Positions 7,301 through 17,895 of a stretch of 64,000 bases of DNA are shown in pieces. The number at the start of each line of letters is the position of its first letter. The first letter of the stretch is position 1. The notes beneath the pieces were generated by a model. The model saw only the letters and a list, made by a program, of their open reading frames with translations. It was not told where the DNA came from and searched no databases. The position numbers and the translations under genes were made by a program. The DNA comes from Phaeosaccion multiseriatum (lineage: Eukaryota > Ochrophyta, other classes). The DNA is taken from positions 310,001 to 374,000 of the forward strand of contig OZ218961.1 of NCBI GenBank assembly GCA_965112735.1. The letters run 5' to 3'.

Positions 7301-10285
7301 CTACCCTCCTCCACCGACCCGCATCACCACCCTCCCCGGGTTGTGTTCGTCTTCCCAGACTTCGACGCCCGGCCTCTCCTGCAAGTAGGCCAGCACCGCG
7401 GGCTTGAGAACGCTGACGCCATCCTCACTGCCTCGGCCTCGGCCTGTGATGACTTGGATCTCACCCTCCACCTTCTCCACTGAGACCACGTGACGAAGCG
7501 CTGCCTTGCTCGTTCCCCTAGTGAAGTCGTGCAAGTCCACCTCCTGCCCCCCTTTCTTCCAGTGATTCAAGACCCCTTGCGATACGGCCTCTGCGTACAG
7601 CTCGTCAGCAGCCTCCTCGTCACCACCCTCCTGCAGAGCATCAATGGTGGCACTGTAGCTGATTTCATCGGGAGCAAGTCCTTCTGCCCTCATTTCCCTC
7701 AGTAAACCCGTTGCCTCCACATGTTGCCCAGCCCTGGCGCATGCATTAATGGTGGCACTGTAGCTGATTTCGTTCAGAGCGAGTCCTTGTGCCTTCATCT
7801 CCCTCAGTAAACCCATTGCCTCCACGTGTTGGCCAGCCCTGGCGCATGCGTTCATGGTGGCATTGTAGCTGATTCCATTGGGAGCGAGTCCTTGGGCCTT
7901 CATCTCCCTCAGTAAACCCATTGCCTCCATGTGTTGACTGGCTCTGGCGCATGCATTAATGGTGGAGCTGAAGCTGATTTCATCCGGAGCGAGCCCTTCC
8001 GCCTTCATCTCCCTCAGTAAACCCAATGCCTCCATGTGTTGACTGGCTCTGGCGCATGCATTAATGGTGGCATTGTAGCTGATTCCATTGGGAGCGAGTC
8101 CTTGGGCCTTCATCTCCCTCAGTAAACCCATTGCCTCCACATGTTGGCGGGCCCTGGCGCATGCATTAATGGTGGAGCTGTAGCTGATTTCATCCGGAGC
8201 GAGCCCTTCCGCCTTCATCTCCTTCAGTAAACCCATTGCCTCCACGTGTTGGTTGGCTCTGGCGCATGCGTTAATGGTGGAGCTGAAGCTGATTTCATCC
8301 GGAGCGAGTCCTTGTGCCTTCATCTCCCTCAGTAAACCCATTGCCTCCACGTGTTGGCTGGCCCTGGCGCATGCGTTAATGGTGGAGCTGTAGCTGATTT
8401 CATCCGGAGCGAGCCCTTCCGCCTTCATCTCCCTCAGTAAACCCATTGCCTCCACGTGTTGGTTGGCTCTGGCGCATGCGTTAATGGTGGAGTTGTAGCT
8501 GATTTCATCCGGAGCGAGTCCTTGTGCCTTCATCTCCCTCAGTAAACCCATTGCCTCCACGTGTTTGCTGGCCCTGGCGCATGCATTAATGGTGGAGCTG
8601 TAGCTGATTTCATCCGGAGCGAGCCCTTCCGCCTTCATCTCCCTCAGTAAACCCATTGCCTCCACGTGTTGGTTGGCTCTGGCGCATGCGTTAATGGTGG
8701 AGTTGTAGCTGATTTCATCCGGAGCGAGTCCTTGTGCCTTCATCTCCCTCAGTAAACCCATTGCCTCCACATGTTGGCTGGCCCTGGCGCATGCATTAAT
8801 GGTGGAGCTGTAGCTGATTTCATCCGGAGCGAGCCCTTCCGCCTTCATCTCCCTCAGTAAACCCATTGCCTCCACGTGTTGGTTGGCTCTGGCGCATGCG
8901 TTCATGGTGGAGCTGTAGCTGATTTCATCCGGAGCGAGTCCTTGTGCCTTCATCTCCCTCAGTAAACCCATTGCCTCCACATGTTGGCTCGCCCTGGCGC
9001 ATGCATTAATGGTGGAGCTGTAGCTGATTTCATCCGGAGCGAGCCCTTCCGCCTTCATCTCCCTCAGTAAACCCATTGCCTCCACATGTTGGTTGGCTCT
9101 TGCGCATGCATTAATGGCAGCATTGTAGCTGATTCGATGGGGAGCAAGTCCTTCCGCCTTCATCTCCCTCAGTAAACCCATTGCCTCCACATGTTGGCTC
9201 GCCCTTGCGCATGCATTAATGGCAGCATTGTAGCTGATTTCATCCGGAGTGAGTCCTTGTGTCTTCATCTCCTCCAGTAAACCCAATGCCTCCACGTGTT
9301 GGTTGGTTCTCGCGCATGCATGAATGGCGGAGCTGTAGCTGATTTCATTGGGAGCGAGCCCTTCCGCCTTCATCTCCCTCAGTAAACCCATTGCCTCCAC
9401 GTGTTGGTTGGCTCTTGCGCATGCGTTAATGGCAGCATTGTAGCTGATTTCATTCGGAGTGAGCCCTTGTGTCTTCATCTCCTCCAGTAAACCCAATGCC
9501 TCCACGTGTTGGTTGGTTCTCGCGCATGCATGAATGGCGGAGCTGTAGCTGATTTCATCCGGAGCGAGCCCTTCCGCCTTCATCTCCCTCAGTAAACCCA
9601 TTGCCTCCACGTGTTGGTTGGCTCTTGCGCATGCGTTAATGGCAGCATTGTAGCTGATTCGATGGGGAGCGAGCCCTTCCGCCTTCATCTCCCTCAGTAA
9701 ACCCATTGCCTCCACGTGTTGGCTGGCCCTGGCGCACGCATTAATGGCGGAGCTGTAGCTGATTTCATCCGGAGCAAGTCCTTCTGCCTTCATCTCTCTC
9801 AGTAAACCGATTGCCTCCACATGTTGGCTGGCCCTGGCGCATGCATTAATGGTGGAGCTGTAGCTGATTTCATCCGGAGTGAGTCCTTCCTCCTTCATCT
9901 CAGCCAGAAGTCTCAAAGCGCCCTTCCACCGCCCGCACTTCCCAATCGCGGTAATCGCAGCATTCAAACATTGCTGGTTGGGCTTGAGGCCCTCTTGCCG
10001 TGCGCGCTCCAGAGTAGGTGCCACCCTTTTCCAATTCCTGCTCCTCCCCAGATCTTGAATCTCCCTCATGAGCCGTGTCTGTCTCGACTTCTCACTCCCC
10101 CCAGTAGAGTAGCAGGACCATTGCTGCGGCAGCTGCTTCTGCTGATGGAGAGTAGAGTCGGCACGCCGTTCAGCAGCGGTGCCTCCCACTGCTGCGGGTC
10201 CTCTTCTATTCCTGCCAATGCAAGAGGAGTAGCAGGCTCTGGCCACCCCCCTCAACGACATTGCTCTCTTCAGCATTGTTCTCAA
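7301..10285 (-). CDS. PPR-SMR protein with 22 near-identical PPR repeats, probably mitochondrial
   Basis: A single exon of 994 residues. The N-terminus (MRTMLKRAMSLRGVARACYSS) is Arg/Ser-rich without acidic residues, like a mitochondrial presequence. Residues about 65-125 hold two degenerate helical repeats, then about 22 successive 35-residue PPR motifs follow (consensus EAMGLLREMKAEGLAPDE then ISYSSTINACARASQHV). The C-terminal ~90 residues form an SMR domain: VDLHDFTRGTSKAALRHV, VITGRGRGS and SVLKPAVLAYLQ. PPR proteins bind RNA one base per repeat, and PPR-SMR proteins act in organelle RNA processing or translation; some SMR domains are nucleases. The repeats are far more alike than is usual. 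The start could be the first or the fourth codon (MLKR). It is head-to-head with the gene at 10660. Confidence 0.93.
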   Translation of the reverse strand: MRTMLKRAMSLRGVARACYSSCIGRNRRGPAAVGGTAAERRADSTLHQQKQLPQQWSCYSTGGSEKSRQTRLMREIQDLGRSRNWKRVAPTLERARQEGLKPNQQCLNAAITAIGKCGRWKGALRLLAEMKEEGLTPDEISYSSTINACARASQHVEAIGLLREMKAEGLAPDEISYSSAINACARASQHVEAMGLLREMKAEGLAPHRISYNAAINACARANQHVEAMGLLREMKAEGLAPDEISYSSAIHACARTNQHVEALGLLEEMKTQGLTPNEISYNAAINACARANQHVEAMGLLREMKAEGLAPNEISYSSAIHACARTNQHVEALGLLEEMKTQGLTPDEISYNAAINACARASQHVEAMGLLREMKAEGLAPHRISYNAAINACARANQHVEAMGLLREMKAEGLAPDEISYSSTINACARASQHVEAMGLLREMKAQGLAPDEISYSSTMNACARANQHVEAMGLLREMKAEGLAPDEISYSSTINACARASQHVEAMGLLREMKAQGLAPDEISYNSTINACARANQHVEAMGLLREMKAEGLAPDEISYSSTINACARASKHVEAMGLLREMKAQGLAPDEISYNSTINACARANQHVEAMGLLREMKAEGLAPDEISYSSTINACARASQHVEAMGLLREMKAQGLAPDEISFSSTINACARANQHVEAMGLLKEMKAEGLAPDEISYSSTINACARARQHVEAMGLLREMKAQGLAPNGISYNATINACARASQHMEALGLLREMKAEGLAPDEISFSSTINACARASQHMEAMGLLREMKAQGLAPNGISYNATMNACARAGQHVEAMGLLREMKAQGLALNEISYSATINACARAGQHVEATGLLREMRAEGLAPDEISYSATIDALQEGGDEEAADELYAEAVSQGVLNHWKKGGQEVDLHDFTRGTSKAALRHVVSVEKVEGEIQVITGRGRGSEDGVSVLKPAVLAYLQERPGVEVWEDEHNPGRVVMRVGGGG
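7591..9901 (-). repeat. 105-bp coding tandem repeat array (22 units) inside PPR gene
   Basis: The unit is 105 bp, exactly one PPR motif. Many adjacent pairs alternate (AEG/ASQ with AQG/ANQ), giving a 210-bp higher-order period that is strongest between about 8200 and 9000. Several units are identical over most of their length, showing recent unequal exchange or gene conversion. Confidence 0.95.
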
Positions 10286-10659
10286 CCCATTCGAGGAAGG
10301 ATATAGCTAAAGGAAAGGAGAGGATGGAGCGCCGATGCAAGAAGAACAAGTTCGCGGCCTCCTCATCCAAAGTCACAGATGGTTCGGCCATGGGGGGAGA
10401 GGGGAGAGAGAGAGAAAAAAAAAGCTCTTTCTTTTATTCTCGCTTCCTCAGGTGCGTACCTTCTAGCCGGAAGGGCGGTGTTAGACCCCCCAGCCAAACT
10501 TTTGTGGAGTAGGGTGCGCCCCGTTCTCACTGCTGCTGCCTCCCCTCCTCCCCCCTTCCTTTTAATTTGTGTCTACTGCTGCTGCTGCCCGCCTTGCGCA
10601 GAAGCTCAAACCTTCCAAGAGCTTCCCTTTCCGATCTCCGTGTGGTCCTTTCTGACCTC
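10286..10659. promoter_or_regulatory. Head-to-head intergenic region, PPR (-) and unknown gene (+)
   Basis: There are 374 bp between divergent start codons, so both promoters must lie here or overlap. The stretch 10346-10385 (TTCGCGGCCTCC, then GTCACAGATGGTTCGG) is closely repeated at about 50138-50175. No TATA box is obvious. Confidence 0.5.
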
Positions 10660-11057
10660 ATGGCTCCTGGGCCTGATGCTGACCCGGCCACAGCCCATGC
10701 TGCAGATGAAGCCGCCGCCGCCGCCGCTGCTGTGGACAGTCTCGATCCTGCGACGCTCTATACGCGCAGTTGGAAAGGCTTCATCGCCCGGCTGAAAGAT
10801 GATCCTGGCGATGTAATCAGAGGTAGCAGAGACGCATATGACAAGCTCAAAGCGGAAGGGAAGAGCGGTGGCTCCGGCTCGGGCATGGGCGAGTCGTCGT
10901 CGCAGCAACCAGTCGTGGCCCGGGAAGTTCAACTCATTGAGGAAGCAACGTGAGTGAGGGAGAGGGGGATGAGATTCAGAAAGGATGATCCGAGGTGCCA
11001 AATGGACTTCTCTCTGTACTCATTTTCCACCGAACCATAGAGGAGAACGCTTTGGGC

Positions 11058-11101
<44 letters not shown>

Positions 11102-11913
11102 GGGGGCGGCTGCATCCATCTCACAGTCTTGTTTCGAGCCTGTTGTCGGGCTCCCTACACGTTTCCGGCTTGCTCGACACCAGACACGAATTCAAACCCC
11201 CTACCGCCCCTCCCCTGGTTCGTCTCTTTCCGATCACTCTCGACGACCCCCAAACCCCAACCTGCTCCACACCCCGGCCCACCCACCCACCTACCCACCC
11301 CTTCCACCCCACACCAACACCAACACAGCTACAACTCCAACTTCACCGCGGGAGCAGCTACGCTCTTCACCTTCTCCGGGCAACTGATCCGCAACGGCAT
11401 GGCTTCGCGCCCCTCCTCCAGCCCGGTCGTTCTCCTCGGCATTGCCATGCGGTCGGTGCTGGTGGGGCTGGGAGCTCAGATGGCAGCCTATACCTACAAC
11501 TTTCCCGACGCTCTAAGGGGGGTGCTGGCCGAGCAGGGGAGCCCGGTGGGAACGGTGTGGTGTGATGTGCTGAAGGAGGAGCTGGGGACGTGCATGGCTA
11601 GCAAGGAGTGCCGAAGTTTGTTGGACAGAGAGAGGTGAGTGAGTGAGTGAGTGAGTGAGTGAGTGAGTGAGTGAGTGGTACGAAGGCGAAGGCGCGGGGT
11701 GGGCGGAAGGGCACTTTAGAGGAGGACGAAGGAAGGAAGGAAGGAAGGAAGGAAGGAAGGAAGGAGGAAGCCGATTGCAGGGTACACTAGGGAAGCGAGG
11801 GTATAAAATGACGTCAAGGCCCTATGTTAGTGGGTCTTTGCTCTGATGCATTGCGTGGCCTGGTCCCCACGCACCCCTGTCGGCCATGCTGAATCACCAA
11901 CTGCTGGTGCTAC

Positions 11914-11947
<34 letters not shown>

Positions 11948-12176
11948 AAACAGATTTCCGCGGCTGGCTGGTACCTGTTTCGACGCCTGTTTGGAGAGCA
12001 AGATGCTGGCAGGCGCCAAGGCTGCCAGAGACGATCCTCCTGTATCACCAACTGCTAGGGACGAGGTGCAGGGGGGCGGAGGTGGCAGCAGTAGCGGCCT
12101 TCGGGGTTGGTGGCGCTGGGTGAGGGGAATAGGAGGTGGGGGAGGGGGAGGGGGAGAAGAGAAGGGCGCGAAATGA
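10660..12176 (+). CDS. Unknown protein, three exons
   Basis: Exons 10660-10949, 11329-11634 and 11954-12176 join with consistent phase 2 junctions (donors ACG-TGAGT and AGAG|GTGAGT; acceptors ACACAG and AAACAG), giving 272 residues. The start MAPGPDADPATAHAAD follows a Pro/Leu-rich leader. Features: poly-Ala run near residue 20; a charged helix (YTRSWKGFIARLKDD); a mid region with Cys residues (TVWCDVLKEELGTCMASKECRSLL, then TCFDACLESK) reminiscent of Cys-paired helical mitochondrial or peroxisomal proteins; and a Gly-rich tail ending GEEKGAK. The last exon carries an in-frame copy of the dispersed 17-mer (PPVSPTA, 12041-12057). I do not recognise the family. Introns contain (CTG)n and (GTGA)n tracts; the acceptor at 11328 was chosen for phase, and a different exon 2 start is possible. 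Confidence 0.65.
11056..11102 (+). repeat. (CTG)n microsatellite in intron 1 of unknown gene
   Basis: About 15 CTG/GCT units run through the intron between 10949 and 11329. A second (CTG)n run is at 11914-11947, just upstream of the exon 3 acceptor. Confidence 0.9.
11635..11676 (+). repeat. (GTGA)n array starting exactly at a 5' splice site
   Basis: The donor GTGAGT of intron 2 is itself the first unit of about ten GTGA tetramers, so the splice signal is repeated along the intron start. A GGAA microsatellite follows (11727-11764). Confidence 0.9.
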
Positions 12177-13386
12177 ATGATGCAGAGGAGTGAATGGGGT
12201 GCCTTGGTCGGGCTCGCCTACTTCACCCTCTCTGCCTTAATACTTCTTTGGGATATTGTGGAGGGGGCATACCCACGTCTACACCACCCACAAGTCACCC
12301 AAAGCCCTTTACATCCATGCCAGGGGGGAGCGGGTGAGGAGTTAAGCATGACGTGTCTCCAGCACTCAGTGTGTGTGTGAAGGGGGAGGGGGGGGGGGGG
12401 GAGGGGGCACGACGACGTGTCGGCTCGCTCTGCTGAGGGCTGGAGGCGTTACATGAGGCGATGAAACTTGAGCGTACTGGGACTCAGCGTGCTGTGATGG
12501 AAGGAAGCAAGCAAGCAAGCAAGAAGGACTTTAAGAAGCGGGGACGTAACGTACGTATGGAATGAAGTACGTTCGTTCCTTCCGTGGTGGGGCTGTGTTG
12601 GCGTCCTCCCTCGAGTCTGTCACACTCATCCTGCGGTGCCACTTCCAGCCCGCGGTCCCCAGGGTGGGTTCGGATAGAGTGGGGGTGGGGAGGGGGAGGG
12701 ATGGGTTGGGATTCTCCCTTCCCCTTCATCAGCTTGGGGTTGGACAGGGCGGGTACCAGCAGCCGCACACTCACTGGAAGGCTCTCAGCGGAGGCTCAGT
12801 GGAACGCGTGGAATGGGTCCAAGGGTGGATGGACAGGGACACGCACACTTGAATGCCTCCAGCAGGTGTATATGGCATGCAATGGGTGGAGGTGTATGGG
12901 CATTGAATGGCTGCCGTCGGGGACTGGGTGCCGAGTGACGCGCCCACCCCTTGCTTGCTCTTGACGGCAACCGAACCTGAGGAGGAGAAGCGCCGCAGAG
13001 AGAGAAGGAAGATGAGGAGAGAAAGAGAGGGGTGAATGAGTCGCTGTGGAGGCGCGCAAGTCAACAAAAGGGATGGCCCGTGGAGCGAGCTGCGGCGGCG
13101 TGGGCAGCTGAGCAGCTTGGTACTCTCTGGGACGAGCCCCCCAACCTGGGTGCGAGGGTGGAGGAAGTGAGCGAGAGAGCTTGTGACGATGGCACCAATC
13201 TACATTGGCAGGCAAAGGGGGAGAGAGGGTAGGGCGTCTACGGCCTGCCATCTCCCCTCCTCGACGGAGGGAGGGATGGAGGGAGGGAGGAGGGAGGGAG
13301 GGAGGGAGGGAGGGAGGGAGGGAGGGAGGGAGGGAGAAGGACGAGGGGGACCAGGGGAGAGACAAGAAAGAAATAGACAGGCAGGC

Positions 13387-13500
13387 AGGGAGAAGGACGG
13401 TGAGGAGAGGCGAACACTCGCCGCAGGGAGAAGGACGGTGAGGAGAGGCGAACACTCGCCGCAGGGAGAAGGACGGTGAGGAGAGGCGAACACTCGCCGC
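13387..13500. repeat. Three tandem 38-bp repeats
   Basis: Three exact contiguous copies (13387-13424, 13425-13462, 13463-13500) beginning AGGGAGAAGGACGG and ending CACTCGCCGC. There are no spacers. Confidence 0.95.
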
Positions 13501-13756
13501 TGCCGCTGGGCCAAGTGTGTGTGTGCCCTGAGCGAAAGCAGCGGACCAATCCAGGTGCTGGCTGGCCTGCCTCCCCTTCCCAGCCTCTTGTCAGTCAGTC
13601 AGTGAGTAAGTCGGAGAAGAAGGAGGAGGAGGGGGGAGGGTTGCACCGCGTCTGTGCCCCTCTGGACACGGGATTGGTTGGTTAAAATGAGGTGAATATT
13701 TCTTAGCACATATTATATTATTTGCATGTGTGAAAACCAAGGCAGTCCACCCTAGA

Positions 13757-13838
13757 CCCTCTGCTCTGCTCCTCGTCCTCTGACCTTGGACACCATTCCC
13801 TCTGCTCTGCTCCTCGTCCTCTGACCTTGGGCACCATT
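13757..13838. repeat. Two tandem 41-bp repeats plus partial third
   Basis: The unit begins CCCTCTGCTCTGCTCC and ends GGACACCATT; the second copy has one base change (GGACACC to GGGCACC). A partial third copy follows. Confidence 0.9.
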
Positions 13839-14111
13839 CCCTCTGCTCTCTCTCGTGCATTCCTCTTGCTCTTGCTCTTCTCACCGCGGTGCTCACCACA
13901 AGGCCCATACCCCCTCCCCTCGTGTTGCCAGTCGCTGCACACCCCTCGCTGACCGACAGATACGAGTGTTGCCGTGCTGCCGTGTTGCCGTGTTGCCTCC
14001 CTATGCTGCCCGACCTCTGCCGCATTTGGGCCGGTGGAGGCTTCAGCAGAACCTCAGCCGACATCAGGCAGTCTCAGCCATTCACACTGTGACTGTGTGT
14101 CGGCCGGTGTT

Positions 14112-14122
14112 TCTGTCTGTCA

Positions 14123-14156
<34 letters not shown>

Positions 14157-14184
14157 GAATGTGTCTGTCTGTCTGTCTGTCATT

Positions 14185-14217
<33 letters not shown>

Positions 14218-14218
14218 C
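14112..14218. repeat. (GTCT)n microsatellite
   Basis: Interrupted GTCT/CTGT tetramers, with a second block at 14262-14310. It lies just beyond the SNRNP40 stop codon (3' side). Confidence 0.9.
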
Positions 14219-14353
14219 ATCTATCTGCCTGCATCTATCTGCCTGCATCTACCTGCCTCTGTCTGTATGCCTGTCTGTCTGTCTTTCTGTCTGTGAATGT
14301 GTGTCTGTCTCGTCCACCGCTCTTCCACCCCACACGCACACACCATACCCTCA

Positions 14354-15171
14354 TCATATCTCGCCCAAGTAAATGTTCTTATCACTCCCACAAGACCCAA
14401 TAATCCTCTCCGTCGGATGAAACGCCACCTCATTCACAGTCCCCGTGTGCCCCGGCAAGTGGTACAGCTCCTGCCCTGATGGCTCGTCGAACACATGGAC
14501 AATGCTATCTGCCGAGCCCCCCGCCACCATGGCACCATCTGCAGACCAGTTACACCGAAGAAGGTTCTTGTCGGCGCCGTGAAGCAACCCGGTGAAGGCC
14601 TGTGGGGTATGGGGTATGGGGTATGGGGTATGGGGTATAAGTTGGGATGGGTCGGGGGGGGGGGTGGGATCGAGGTTGGTAGGGGTGAGTGTAGAGGCCA
14701 CTAGAGGTGTACAGAGGAAGACAGAGGCAGACACACACCGTGCGGAAGATGTACCCCCTATGTCCTTCTCCTCCTCCTCCTCCTCCTCCTCCTCCTCCTC
14801 CTCCTCCTTCACCACCACCACCACCTCATCATCACCATTGTGCGCTTCCCTCCCCACCCACCCACCCATCCACCCATCCTCCCACTCCCCCACACCAACC
14901 CTCTACCCACCTTCTCGCCCCGCACCCCTGAGCAAAAGGGTCTTACGTCCCACTTGCGCATGGTGTTGTCCATGCTGCTGCTCAGCAAATGTGTCCCCTC
15001 CGGGCTGAGGGCGAGGCTGGTGACGGTGTCTGTGTGCCCGAGCATCTCGTAGGCCACGTCTACCTTGCGAACATCCCACACCTTCGTAGGAATTGGGGAG
15101 GGGCGGGGGGAGGAGGGGAAACGTGACAAATAGAACATATGCGTAAGGGAGGGGTAAGGGTGTCTTTGATC

Positions 15172-15202
<31 letters not shown>

Positions 15203-16613
15203 TTGAGTGTGAGTCAGTACCCTCCCTCCCTCCGTTCCCTCCCTCCCTCCTCCCCTTCTTCTCCTTGACCACATCAATCATCAATCACACTAAACACCCA
15301 CCCACCCAAACACACACACACACCTTAATGGTGTTCTCAAGTCCCGCACTAAACAACTGTGTATCGTCTGCGCTCAGCGCCACCGCTGTCTGCTGATAGT
15401 CTCCTCCAAACACATGCACAGCCCGCTTGACCCGAGTATCCCACAGCATGCACGTGTTGTCGTCCGAGGCCGAGGCCACAAGAGTGGGGGTGGTACGCGA
15501 GAGGTCGCACCCGTTTACGACCCTCTTATGGCCGCTAAGGCTCTTCTTGAGCAGTCCCTTGCGGGTGTCCCACCAGCCGAGGGTTTTGTCAGCGGAGGCA
15601 GAGAGCAGGTAGCGCCCGTCGCCGGACCACTTGATCTGGAGCACGGCCTTTGTGTTTTTGAAGGGCGAGGAGGAGGAGGAGGAGGGGAGAAGGAGGAGGA
15701 GGAGGAGGAAGGAGGAGGAGGAGATGAAGAGGAGGAGGCGGAAGAAAGAAGAGGAAGAGGAGGAGGCGGAAGAAGGAGGAGGAAGAAGAAGAAGAAGAAG
15801 AAGAAGAAGAAGAAGAAGAAGAAGAAGAAGAAGAAGAAGAGGAGGAGGAGGAGGGAGAGGGATGAGACAGGATGACTTTGTGCAGGCTACGGATGGGCCA
15901 GGTAGAGGCTAGGAGGGATGGCTGAGGCGGGCAGGGTTAGCAGCAGGGCAGCAGTCGCAAAAGAGGGGTAGCAGATACGACGTAGTGGAAGGAGGAAGAG
16001 GAGTAGCGGTGGTAGTCGTACAAGAAGTAGTAGGAATTAGTTGTAAAGGCAGAAGCTGCAGTAGCGGTCAGAGCAGCACCAGAGAAGCAGTAGTAATAGC
16101 AGCAGCAACACCTTTCCCTCCAAGGTCATGTACGCACACCACACGCTCTGGTCGTTCTCCTCGTCCTCGTCCTCGTCCTCGTCCTCCTCCCCCTCCTCCT
16201 CCTCCTCCTCCTCCTCCTCCTCCTCCTCCTCCTCCTCCTCCTCCACCACCACCACCACCACCACCACTACTCACATTCTTGTGCCCCTTAAGCACGTTGT
16301 AGTTGGTGCACTCCCCATACACATCCCACAACATGATTGACTTGTCAAACGAACACGATGCTAGGTTCTGCCCCGTGGGATCGAAAGCCAACGAGTAAAC
16401 TGGCGCTCCGTGACCCACCAGCATCATCGTGGGCGCCAACAGGCCGCTCGTCCGGGCAATGTCCTGCGCTTGCACCATTTGCAAGGTGGCCTCCGTCTCT
16501 AATCTAAACTTCTTGGGCTGCCCGGCGTCGTCGTCCTCTCTGCTGCGTTTGATGACAGACATTTGCCGCTCCTCCGATTCCATGGGGACTTCTGCTGCGT
16601 CGGATCCAGCCAT
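14354..16613 (-). CDS. SNRNP40: U5 snRNP 40 kDa WD40 protein
   Basis: Four phase-0 exons on the minus strand: 16613-16275, 15647-15324, 15081-14911 and 14599-14354, total 359 residues (the human protein has 357). After a basic, nuclear-type N-terminus (KRSREDD, QPKKFRL) come seven WD40 repeats. Family-specific signatures include [70 protein letters not shown] and the end IYLGEI. The family sits in the U5 snRNP next to Prp8 and Brr2 and is part of the spliceosome. Intron 1 has GGT/GGA repeats after the donor and TTC/TCC repeats before the acceptor. Intron 3 carries a short (GGGGTAT)n run. It is head-to-head with grpE. Confidence 0.95.
15668..15858. repeat. (GAA)/(GGA)n tract near the acceptor of SNRNP40 intron 1
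   Basis: Purine triplets on the plus strand, hence a long pyrimidine tract on the gene strand just before the acceptor at 15648. It can pair with the (GGA)n tract near the donor (16186-16270, written as CCT/CCA on the plus strand). Confidence 0.9.
16186..16270. repeat. (CCT)/(CCA)n tract near the donor of SNRNP40 intron 1
   Basis: On the gene strand this reads (GGT)n then (GGA)n, immediately after the 5' splice site at 16274. Confidence 0.9.
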
Positions 16614-17054
16614 GGTGCAGCTACGTGTCTCTCCCCCCTCCTACCGGGCGTGGGCTGCCTCTCTTCCCTTCAGCGACGTCCTTGGATTACTCACTCGTCT
16701 CTCCTTCTCTCTTCCATGTCCTTCCTTTCCTCTTGCTCTTGCCCTCAACCCTCTTCCTCCCCTGGTACTCCGATGCTGCTATTGCGCTACTGTTCCCTTG
16801 ATGCTCGTGGGTGTTGTTCGATAGGGGGCAGAGATATCGGGCGATCATCGGCAGCAGCGCTCACAGCAAATGAGGGCTTCCGAGCCCACATCCTCTCACC
16901 CCTCGATCTTGCACTTGTGAGGGCAGGAAACCAAAACGAAGATTGGGAGAGGTGAGGGCGAGCAGCAGCACAGAAGCAGCAACAACAGTAAACGCAGCAG
17001 AGGTCAGGGCGGATTGTAGAGGTCTGGGTGGACAGCAGCAGCAACAGGAGCACC
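16614..17054. promoter_or_regulatory. Head-to-head intergenic region, SNRNP40 (-) and grpE (+)
   Basis: 441 bp separate the two start codons; a bidirectional promoter is likely by position. No specific element was identified. Confidence 0.5.
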
Positions 17055-17862
17055 ATGGGCTGGCTGAGCACCTCCGCGGCTCTCGTCTTTGCCGTGGCTT
17101 TGAATCGAGGCAGCACTTGCCAGGGCTTCATCGGGCCCGCTCCTCTGTCCAGCTCGGCCGCCCCCCCGCGCCAGAGTCCCTCGTTAGCAGTGACTGCGGC
17201 TGTGCCACCTCCATCATGCGCGCGGTCGGCATTTCCCTTCGGTATGGTCCCGGCGCTCGCGCATATGACGCAGTCGGGGTTGCCGACAACAAGCCTGCGG
17301 GCAGGTGCGGAAGGAGCAGGGCCTGAGGGACAGGGAGGTCAGGGCGGAGGAGCTGAAGACGCAGCGCAGCAGCAGGAGCAGCAGCAGGCGGGGAATGGGC
17401 AACAGGCATCAACCCCCCCCCCCTCCGACGCCACCGCCGCAGCCGACGCGCAACAAACCGAGGTGGGCGTTGATGACCTCTTGAACTCTCCCGCCTTCCT
17501 CAACAAGAAGGTCGAGGTGCTCGAGAAGAAGGTGGGTGGTGCGAGGCAGGGGCCGCGGGGGTGGGCGGGCAAGATTGGGAAGGCCTACACTAAATTGACG
17601 TCGAAGGAGTGGAGGGAGGTGGGGGTGCTGGAGAAGAAGGTAGGTGGGCCCGATTTCATTCCAAAAAGAAAGGATTGGTTGGTTGAATAGGGCACGAGGA
17701 GAGTGGAGGCTGCTTCAACAAGAAGCTGAAGAAGCTTCACCGGTTCTTGTGTGTGCCTCTGCCGGCATGTTTTGCACTTTCTCGAAGCACGTGCGTGGAA
17801 CGAGAGAAGTAGAGCAGTAGAAGCAAGTGTCTCTGTAGCAGCACTATTAGCAGCAGAAGCAG

Positions 17863-17895
<33 letters not shown>

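Larger units (their letters stand above)
12177..14353. other. Convergent intergenic region rich in tandem repeats
   Basis: About 2.2 kb lies between the unknown gene (+) and the SNRNP40 stop (-). It holds G-rich runs (12381-12406), a (GGGA)n tract (13264-13334), 38-bp tandem repeats (13387-13500), 41-bp repeats (13757-13838) and a (GTCT)n tract (14112-14218). Open frames here are repeat-derived and match no family. Confidence 0.6.

Noticed and set aside
11059-11565. Poly-Leu and poly-Ala frames over the CTG repeats
   Set aside because: They are repeat-driven and not phase-compatible with the flanking exons, whereas the exon 2 chosen at 11329 is.
13387-13500. Regular 38-bp repeats, considered as a CRISPR array
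   Set aside because: The copies are contiguous with no spacers and the genome is eukaryotic.
14600-14640. (GGGGTAT)n resembling telomere repeat
   Set aside because: About five units only, inside a SNRNP40 intron with genes on both sides; a simple microsatellite explains it.
15285-15912. Plus-strand Glu/Lys/Arg-rich frames in SNRNP40 intron 1
   Set aside because: They are translations of GAA/GGA microsatellites.
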